Origin: CAZSMK01 sp964608095
Lineage (GTDB): Bacteria > Sumerlaeota > Sumerlaeia > MWCT01 > JAGHBZ01
DNA: 30,916 nt
Direction: 5' to 3'
Assembly: GCA_964608095.1 (NCBI GenBank)
Contig: CAZSMK010000062.1
Span: 1-30,916 of the forward strand
In this document: piece after piece, positions 26,465 through 30,916 of the stretch
Numbering within the stretch: the stretch's first letter is position 1
Layout: the number at the start of each line of letters is the position of its first letter
The notes under the pieces: model-generated
Databases searched by the model: none
What the model was told of the DNA's origin: nothing
Seen by the model: the letters and a program-made list of their open reading frames with translations, nothing else
Translations under genes and position numbers: made by a program

Positions 26465-27352
26465 TCAGAAAGATTTTCTGAATTTCCCGAGTGACAAATA
26501 GCGACCAAGGTTTGCGTTGGGATTAGTAACCGGAACGATTTTTCCTTCTGGACAAGATAATAGGACATTAACAGCGAACCCGATGTCCCATTGTGGAACA
26601 GGCGCCATTGTTACTGCTGCAATAGTCACGGCACCTCGTTTTTGAGCGAATCCTTCGGTGCAATCAAGATCGGATATAGCGATAAGGTCGCCGAAATGCA
26701 AGGAGGTCAAACCGAGCTTCTCCATTTCTTTATGCGCGGCGGTATTGAAATAACAGAGTTCGTCGCCGACAAAGCTCTCAGCATGCAATGGCGTAAAGTA
26801 ATCATGAGGCACAAAGGAACAAACGGGAATCATGAGGCGATTTCGCCCGGCTTGTTGTAACTCTAATTTCGGGAATAAGTCGGGATCGATCTTATAACAC
26901 CAAATGGAAGGGTAATCAGGCAGCTTGGTTTTGTACCCGCGGGCAATAATCCAGAATCGGTGGTCAAGGTCGATCTTTTGGTACACTCGAGAAGGAAAAT
27001 CCACAATTACCCCACCCCGTAAGGCACAACTGCTGCCTACCACGGTTCCTTCAACACCATGTAGGTCGCCTTCGAGAATTCGTACTTTGTTTCCAATGCA
27101 AAAAAGGTCTGCCGGATGAGGTGAGAGATCTTCGCCCGCTTGCTCTTCGATAATGGGCGCCAGCACAAGACCCGGCTCCAGGATTTGACCGTGGTAGTCG
27201 AAAATAGAGTCGCCAAGTCGAACATTGTAGGTCACGCCGCAAAAGGGGAGCTTAATTTCGGAGTTCTTTGCAGGAGATGAAAGAATCGAAAGATTGACTA
27301 TTCGTGCCCCGATTCCTCGTTCCACTATCGTAGCGTTGCTCAATCTAATCAT
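26465..27352 (-). CDS. DUF4438 domain-containing protein
   Basis: A 295-residue protein that I recognise as DUF4438, a family known mainly from Thermotogae, Firmicutes and other anaerobes and named without known function. The recognisable core is GVTYNVRLGDSIFDYHG followed by LEPGLVL in the first third, an EGDLHGVEGTVVG segment in the middle, and GDLIAISDLDC with a following beta-rich end. No catalytic motif that I can name is visible, and there is no signal peptide or membrane segment. It is the last gene of a tight operon, 15 bases after the zinc-ribbon gene. The ATG start has only a weak ribosome site, suggesting translation coupled to the upstream gene. Confidence 0.75.
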   Translation of the reverse strand: MIRLSNATIVERGIGARIVNLSILSSPAKNSEIKLPFCGVTYNVRLGDSIFDYHGQILEPGLVLAPIIEEQAGEDLSPHPADLFCIGNKVRILEGDLHGVEGTVVGSSCALRGGVIVDFPSRVYQKIDLDHRFWIIARGYKTKLPDYPSIWCYKIDPDLFPKLELQQAGRNRLMIPVCSFVPHDYFTPLHAESFVGDELCYFNTAAHKEMEKLGLTSLHFGDLIAISDLDCTEGFAQKRGAVTIAAVTMAPVPQWDIGFAVNVLLSCPEGKIVPVTNPNANLGRYLSLGKFRKSF

Positions 27353-27367
27353 GATGTCTTTATCCGC

Positions 27368-27661
27368 CTATAAAGATTTTTTCTTATCTTTATTATGTTT
27401 AAGCCTGGCATGTATTTCATCGCGGCACTTCTTACAAAGGGTAAAGACGTAACATTCGTAGACCTCGTCAGTCAATTCATCGGTGTCCATTTCTTCCATT
27501 GCATCGATGAGGGATTGCAGCTCCTCCATGTGATCGACTTCGAGGTCTTCGGATGTGATTTCGGGCATTTCCGGCGCAGCATACATCTCGAGTTTTAACT
27601 CGAAATAAGGGTCCCCCGGAGTGATATCTGAATGACAATAGTCACATTTCTTATATGGCAA
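27368..27661 (-). CDS. Small acidic zinc-ribbon protein, function unknown
   Basis: A 97-residue protein with two CxxC pairs, C6-C9 and C76-C79, that probably bind one zinc ion. Between them is a strongly acidic, largely helical region (about 30-70, rich in Glu, Asp and Met), and the C-terminus is lysine-rich. I do not recognise a named family. The start is TTG at 27661, chosen because AGGAG lies six bases upstream and the first cysteine pair follows at residue 6. It lies 32 bases after the receiver-domain gene and 15 before the DUF4438 gene, so all three are likely on one message. A protein- or nucleic-acid-binding adaptor is possible but unsupported. Confidence 0.65.
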   Translation of the reverse strand: MPYKKCDYCHSDITPGDPYFELKLEMYAAPEMPEITSEDLEVDHMEELQSLIDAMEEMDTDELTDEVYECYVFTLCKKCRDEIHARLKHNKDKKKSL

Positions 27662-27693
27662 TGCTGACTCCTAACCTCCCGGCATGCTCCATC

Positions 27694-28110
27694 TCAAAAA
27701 AAGCCGGGACCTACGATATTCCTGGGATTTATCTTTTTAATAAACAGATGTTCGACCATTGACCGGATGCGCTGCGATGTAATAGGTGAGCTTATAAATG
27801 CATCCACTTTAAAATGTTTGCGCCAGAATTCATCCGGAAGGGTCTCCTCAATCTGCATATCTGCGATTAACAAGAACATGGTGTCTTCAATCTCGTTAGT
27901 GTGAGAAAGTTGTTCAAGGACTTCTATTCCATCATTGTGGGCAATAAGCAAGTCGATGATAGCCAGGGCAGGTCGTTGCTCTCTAATTGCCTTGATTCCT
28001 TCTTCGCTATCATGATAAACGGCTACGTGATATTTATCGTCGAGTGCGCTATGAAAAATTTCGTCCCGGTGATCGTCGGATGTTAACACAATTATTTTTG
28101 CACATGCCAT
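27694..28110 (-). CDS. Divergent response-regulator receiver domain protein
   Basis: A 138-residue protein made of a single receiver (REC) domain with no output domain. The acidic pair D12/D13 (TSDDH) and the expected phosphoacceptor D53 (AIIDLLIAHNDG) are present. The normally conserved lysine near the end (K-P) is replaced by serine (S108 in ISSPI), and the Thr/Ser switch position is Ala. Phosphorylation signalling may therefore be altered or lost. No histidine kinase is nearby. It heads an operon with the zinc-ribbon and DUF4438 genes. A short perfect palindrome lies 18 bases before its ATG. Confidence 0.8.
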   Translation of the reverse strand: MACAKIIVLTSDDHRDEIFHSALDDKYHVAVYHDSEEGIKAIREQRPALAIIDLLIAHNDGIEVLEQLSHTNEIEDTMFLLIADMQIEETLPDEFWRKHFKVDAFISSPITSQRIRSMVEHLFIKKINPRNIVGPGFF

Positions 28111-28127
28111 GATCGCCTATCCCTCTA

Positions 28128-28142
28128 ATAACTAATAGTTAT
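28128..28142. promoter_or_regulatory. Palindromic operator-like site before the receiver operon
   Basis: ATAACT-AAT-AGTTAT is a perfect 6-bp inverted repeat with a three-base centre, 18 bases upstream of the receiver gene. Position and symmetry suit a dimeric regulator, but no regulator is identified. Confidence 0.35.
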
Positions 28143-28222
28143 AAACTTTCGTCGCTTGAGAAACAAGGAAAAAACGAACCTGCGCCCATACACCGGCAAT
28201 CCCATGCATGTTATTATCGTAA

Positions 28223-28252
28223 CGGACACTATTTAATGGACATAGTTATAAT
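28223..28252 (+). promoter_or_regulatory. Candidate promoter upstream of the YraN-like gene
   Basis: A perfect -10 TATAAT (28247-28252) preceded at 18 bases by CGGACA (28223-28228), four of six -35 matches. The leader to the YraN-like start would be about 120 bases. Confidence 0.4.
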
Positions 28253-28380
28253 AACACAGCAAAATAGATGGCATCTCTATCTGTCCGAACCAAAAGACGC
28301 CTTATCATTGGGCTCAGACACACGGTGATAGGTAAGTGAACATTTCAGGAAATTAAGCATGGCGCGAACAGGAGCACTAT

Positions 28381-28839
28381 GTGGTGTCAACAGACCGCCG
28401 ATATAAGGAACACAATCGTCGAGGACTCAATTTGAAGAGCCTTTTAGGGCGGCTTTTCCCTGAGAGCGTGCGCACTAAACAGGATAGCTTCGGCAGCTGG
28501 GGCGAGCAAGCCGCAGTTCGATTCCTCCTTGACCAAGGGTATCGCATAATAGAACGAAACTTTATGGCTAAACCAGGCGAGATCGATATTGTTGCCGCAG
28601 AGGGCAATGTAATGGTATTTGTTGAGGTCAAGACAAGGAGTTCAACAGAATTTGGTGAACCGGAAGAGGCGATAACTTCACAAAAGGTTACGCATCTCCG
28701 TCGCGTGGCATATATCTATCTGAAAACCAATAACCTTCGCATTGAGGATACCGCCATCAGGTTTGACGTTGTGAGCATCGTTGCTGATCGGGAAACACGG
28801 TCGATAAAGTCCATTCAATTATTTAAAGCAATAACATAA
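28381..28839 (+). CDS. YraN/UPF0102 family nuclease-fold protein
   Basis: A 152-residue protein of the UPF0102 (YraN) family. It has GSWGEQAAVRFL near 38-49, RNFMAKPGEIDIVA near 59-72 and VFVEVKTRS near 79-87. These form the PD-(D/E)XK-type arrangement (E, D, then E-x-K) of Holliday-junction-resolvase-like folds. Activity is generally unproven; a DNA-processing role is assumed from the fold. The start is GTG at 28381 (or the next GTG, 28384), with GGAG six bases upstream. The first 30 residues are basic and longer than in many relatives. It is followed by 214 bases and a radical SAM gene on the same strand. Confidence 0.9.
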   Translation: MVSTDRRYKEHNRRGLNLKSLLGRLFPESVRTKQDSFGSWGEQAAVRFLLDQGYRIIERNFMAKPGEIDIVAAEGNVMVFVEVKTRSSTEFGEPEEAITSQKVTHLRRVAYIYLKTNNLRIEDTAIRFDVVSIVADRETRSIKSIQLFKAIT

Positions 28840-29053
28840 AGAAGGAGCGGTGTACTGTTTTGCCTCGATTCGCGAGCCTCGAATAGAGCAAGGCGAGGCC
28901 TCGAGGTTCATCTTTAAACCCTCTGACAAAACAAAATTCGCCCTGAAAATCGATTCGAATCACTTAAGAGTGGAAAAACCGATAATCAATCGGGCAAAAT
29001 ATTCAGACTGTTTTGCGCTTAGTCTAAGAAAAAACTAAAGGGAAATTGTCATC
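28840..29053 (+). other. Intergenic stretch with palindromes and a doubtful small frame
   Basis: AAGAAGGAGCGG right after the YraN-like gene looks like a strong ribosome site, but the open frame beginning GTG at 28850 (62 codons) starts only two bases after it and matches nothing I know. The stretch 28860-28906 repeats CCTCGA-like words and holds a perfect 10-bp palindrome CGAGGCCTCG (28894-28903), which also pairs with GCCTCG at 28876-28881. No T-run follows. Confidence 0.3.
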
Positions 29054-30094
29054 ATGACCATTCTTACTATACGTGAGAGTCCCGATTATATTCGCACAAG
29101 TACTGCAGCGGCAATGATTCTTGGATTCAAGAAAGGGCGATTTTACCGGGGAGCGAAACTCCCGTGTGTTAACCTGCTCATGACCTACGAGAGTGGGTGT
29201 GTCGCTTCATGTGCATACTGCGGTCTATCGAGGAAAAGGTCATTTGACAAGCATCAGAGTTTTATCCGGGTTGCGTGGCCTACGTATAGCCTCGAAGATG
29301 TAATAACAGCTGTCGAGAGGGAAACGAGAACGGTAAAACGAATCTGCATCTCTATGATTACCCATCGGCGTGCTTCGGCGGATTTGCGCGTTATTGTCAG
29401 GCGTATAAGAGACCGTGTCGATACCCAGATTTCACTTTTGATAAGCCCGACATTGCTGAGCCGCGCCGACCTCGAGGAATTCAAGTATCTCGGTTCCGAC
29501 AGAATCGGTGTCGCTATTGATGCCGCCACACTTGAGGTTTTTGATAAGCTTCGGGGCGCCGGCATCGGCGGTCCGCATCGATGGGATCATTACTGGCGCA
29601 TATTCGAAGAGTCGATTGACGTGTTCGGTATTGATATGGTCGGCGCGCATTTCATTGTCGGGCTTGGAGAAACTGAACAGCAGATGTGTCATGCCATCGA
29701 GAGGGCGCGCGTGCTCGGAGGCGTTACCCATTTGTTCTCGTTTTATCCTGAAGCCGGTTCAGCCATGGAATCCGTATCGCCTCCTCCTCTGGGGACCTAC
29801 CGACGAATTCAATTGTTTAGATATTTCCGCGACAACGATATATGTACCGTGGCTAATTTGAAATTCAACAAGGAGGGGAGGATTATGGATTTCGGCATAG
29901 AACCCGCTCGGTTGGAGGAGTATATAGAAAGTGGTGAGCCTTTCAAGACCAGTGGGTGCCCGGATAATGAAACCGGAAAGGTGGCATGCACGCGACCGTT
30001 CGGAAATTCACCTCCCGGTGAAGATGTTCGGAACCTGCCATACGAACCAAACGCCGAAGATATCGCCCGCATAAAGTCCGTACTGTGGACTTGA
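29054..30094 (+). CDS. BioB-like radical SAM protein, possible lipoyl synthase subunit LipS1
   Basis: A 346-residue radical SAM enzyme. The [4Fe-4S] motif is C49-X3-C53-X2-C56 (SGCVASCAYCG), preceded by LPCVNLLMTYE. Later blocks are RICISMITHRRA, GVAIDAATLEVFDKLRG, FIVGLGETEQQM and THLFSFYPEAGSAMESV. C-terminal cysteines lie in TSGCPDNETGKVACTRPFGN and could bind a second cluster. The protein resembles biotin-synthase-like proteins, and I recall these blocks from LipS1-type lipoyl synthase subunits. The partner candidate is at 20752-21708. The ATG at 29054 has a weak ribosome site. It converges with the GlcD-like gene, leaving seven bases between stops. Radical SAM is certain; LipS1 is a moderate inference. 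Confidence 0.82.
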   Translation: MTILTIRESPDYIRTSTAAAMILGFKKGRFYRGAKLPCVNLLMTYESGCVASCAYCGLSRKRSFDKHQSFIRVAWPTYSLEDVITAVERETRTVKRICISMITHRRASADLRVIVRRIRDRVDTQISLLISPTLLSRADLEEFKYLGSDRIGVAIDAATLEVFDKLRGAGIGGPHRWDHYWRIFEESIDVFGIDMVGAHFIVGLGETEQQMCHAIERARVLGGVTHLFSFYPEAGSAMESVSPPPLGTYRRIQLFRYFRDNDICTVANLKFNKEGRIMDFGIEPARLEEYIESGEPFKTSGCPDNETGKVACTRPFGNSPPGEDVRNLPYEPNAEDIARIKSVLWT

Positions 30095-30101
30095 ATCTTT
30101 T

Positions 30102-30916
30102 TTATTTGAAAAGATCGTCAGGATCAAAAACAGCTTTTATTTTCTTCATAAGAAGACGTGTTTGTGGTGTTATGCCGTAATGTCCCGAAAAAATTCCCTC
30201 GATCCGACTGACTCTTCTGAGTATCTTCCCGTTGTTCTCTTCGAACAGGGCAATCAGGTCGTTGCTTGCTTCGAGGAGCCCGGGACCCGCTCTTTCTGAA
30301 CCGGTATCATCTGAAATGAGCAAAGTAAGGTATCCTTTTCCGGCATTACCAAACAAGGAACCCTTAATCCTGTGTTTTTCCAGAATATCGAAAAATTTCT
30401 CTGCAACTTTATTGACGCAGTTGCGCATTACTTTAATTTGTAACATAGCACTCGAAGGGTGGGTTTGAAAGAAAGCCGATGTGAGGGATTTACGAATAGT
30501 CAGGAGGTCTTCAACCGCCTCGGGGTCATCGATTTTCTCCACATTTTCACTGCCTTTTTCACGACAGACATTCATTATCATCTCGATGTCTTCGTTAACT
30601 GCAGAAGGGTGACCGTCAAATTTGACCAGCAGCACGGAGCCGCGTTCAGGGGCAAATGTCGTCTTCATATATCTCTCAACGCTTCTGCAGCTCTGCTCGT
30701 CAAGCAGTTCCAACATGGTTGGATTCTTTTTGGTGTCGACAATAGCCAGGGCGGTATTGATCGCTGCGGAAAGCGAGGGGAAATGAGCTTTTACCATCAT
30801 AGATGACGCGGGGAAGGGCACCAGTTTAAGCAGGACGCGGGTGATAACGCCGAGGGTTCCCCGTGAGCCGACCATAAATTTTGCAAGACTATACCCCGCC
30901 ACATCCTTAATCGCCT
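30102..30916 (-). CDS. FAD-linked oxidase, GlcD-like (C-terminal part; runs off the window)
   Basis: The visible 271 codons are the C-terminal part of an FAD-binding oxidoreductase of the GlcD/D-lactate dehydrogenase family (FAD_binding_4 and FAD-oxidase C). Reading in from the window edge, the frame continues as AIKDVAGYSLAKFMVGSRGTLG, the conserved end of the FAD domain. It then continues into a C-terminal substrate domain that ends in HYGITPQTRLLMKKIKAVFDPDDLF, the usual family terminus. The gene is cut at its 5' side by the window, so no start is given; the in-frame GTG at 30902 is internal. Such enzymes oxidise 2-hydroxy acids such as glycolate or lactate. The substrate cannot be told. 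Confidence 0.9.
   Translation of the reverse strand, partial: AIKDVAGYSLAKFMVGSRGTLGVITRVLLKLVPFPASSMMVKAHFPSLSAAINTALAIVDTKKNPTMLELLDEQSCRSVERYMKTTFAPERGSVLLVKFDGHPSAVNEDIEMIMNVCREKGSENVEKIDDPEAVEDLLTIRKSLTSAFFQTHPSSAMLQIKVMRNCVNKVAEKFFDILEKHRIKGSLFGNAGKGYLTLLISDDTGSERAGPGLLEASNDLIALFEENNGKILRRVSRIEGIFSGHYGITPQTRLLMKKIKAVFDPDDLFK

Noticed and set aside
28850..29038. A 62-codon frame after the YraN-like gene, next to an AAGGAG
   Set aside because: The ribosome-site-like sequence is only two bases from the GTG, too close to work, and the peptide matches no family I know.
30095..30115. ATCTTTT/AAAAGAT inverted repeat between the radical SAM and GlcD-like genes
   Set aside because: The stem is nearly all A-T, too weak to call a bidirectional terminator with confidence.
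1..30916. CRISPR arrays, tRNA or rRNA genes, prophage or conjugation modules
   Set aside because: I looked on both strands and saw no regularly spaced repeats, cloverleaf genes or hallmark proteins of these systems.

Overview
The window is a bacterial chromosome segment of roughly 45-50% G+C (judged by eye), densely coded on both strands. It has no rRNA, tRNA, CRISPR array or recognisable insertion sequence. Bacterial markers are a PilT ATPase, a YraN-type nuclease-fold protein, a bifunctional-nuclease (DUF151) protein, and Shine-Dalgarno sites of the GGAGG type. HypC and HypD imply a [NiFe]-hydrogenase elsewhere in the genome. DUF4438, TreT and two BioB-like radical SAM proteins that may be LipS1/LipS2 fit an anaerobic, possibly thermophile-related or poorly sampled lineage. 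The phylum cannot be fixed from this window.

Layout. (1) Minus strand, 7774 down to 301: a DUF6922/AbiEii-type toxin-antitoxin pair, hypC, hypD, an SbcD/Mre11-like nuclease overlapping an SbcC/Rad50-like (YhaN-like) ATPase, and a further metallophosphoesterase. (2) A poorly coding AT-rich gap, 7775-8533. (3) Plus strand 8534-10228: a nucleoside kinase with a threonyl-tRNA-synthetase-like N-terminus. (4) Plus strand 10516-18086: a six-gene trehalose locus (sugar-binding lipoprotein, two permeases, MalK-like ATPase, fused trehalose-6-phosphate synthase/phosphatase, TreT). (5) Minus strand 21708-18128: a radical SAM protein, a HAD phosphatase, PilT and a bifunctional-nuclease protein. (6) Plus strand 22050-25792: a secreted papain-like protease with a Thr-Pro tail, then an ABC-F protein whose leader carries a promoter and two overlapping terminator-like hairpins. 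(7) A 670-base repeat-bearing gap, 25793-26464. (8) Minus strand 28110-26465: a compact operon of receiver protein, zinc-ribbon protein and DUF4438 protein. (9) Plus strand: a YraN-like protein and a second radical SAM protein, then the 3' part of a GlcD-like FAD oxidase on the minus strand, cut by the window edge.

How the genes work together. The clearest unit is trehalose handling: an ABC importer of the kind that takes trehalose or maltose, a reversible trehalose glycosyltransferase (TreT), and a fused enzyme that makes trehalose through trehalose-6-phosphate. The SbcD/SbcC-like pair is translationally coupled and probably processes DNA ends; its ATPase has a membrane hairpin where Rad50 has a zinc hook. 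The receiver, zinc-ribbon and DUF4438 genes look co-transcribed but have no known joint function. The most testable regulatory observations are a probable leaderless promoter for the toxin-antitoxin pair, the ABC-F leader, and a near-tandem 102-bp repeat with a conserved hairpin.
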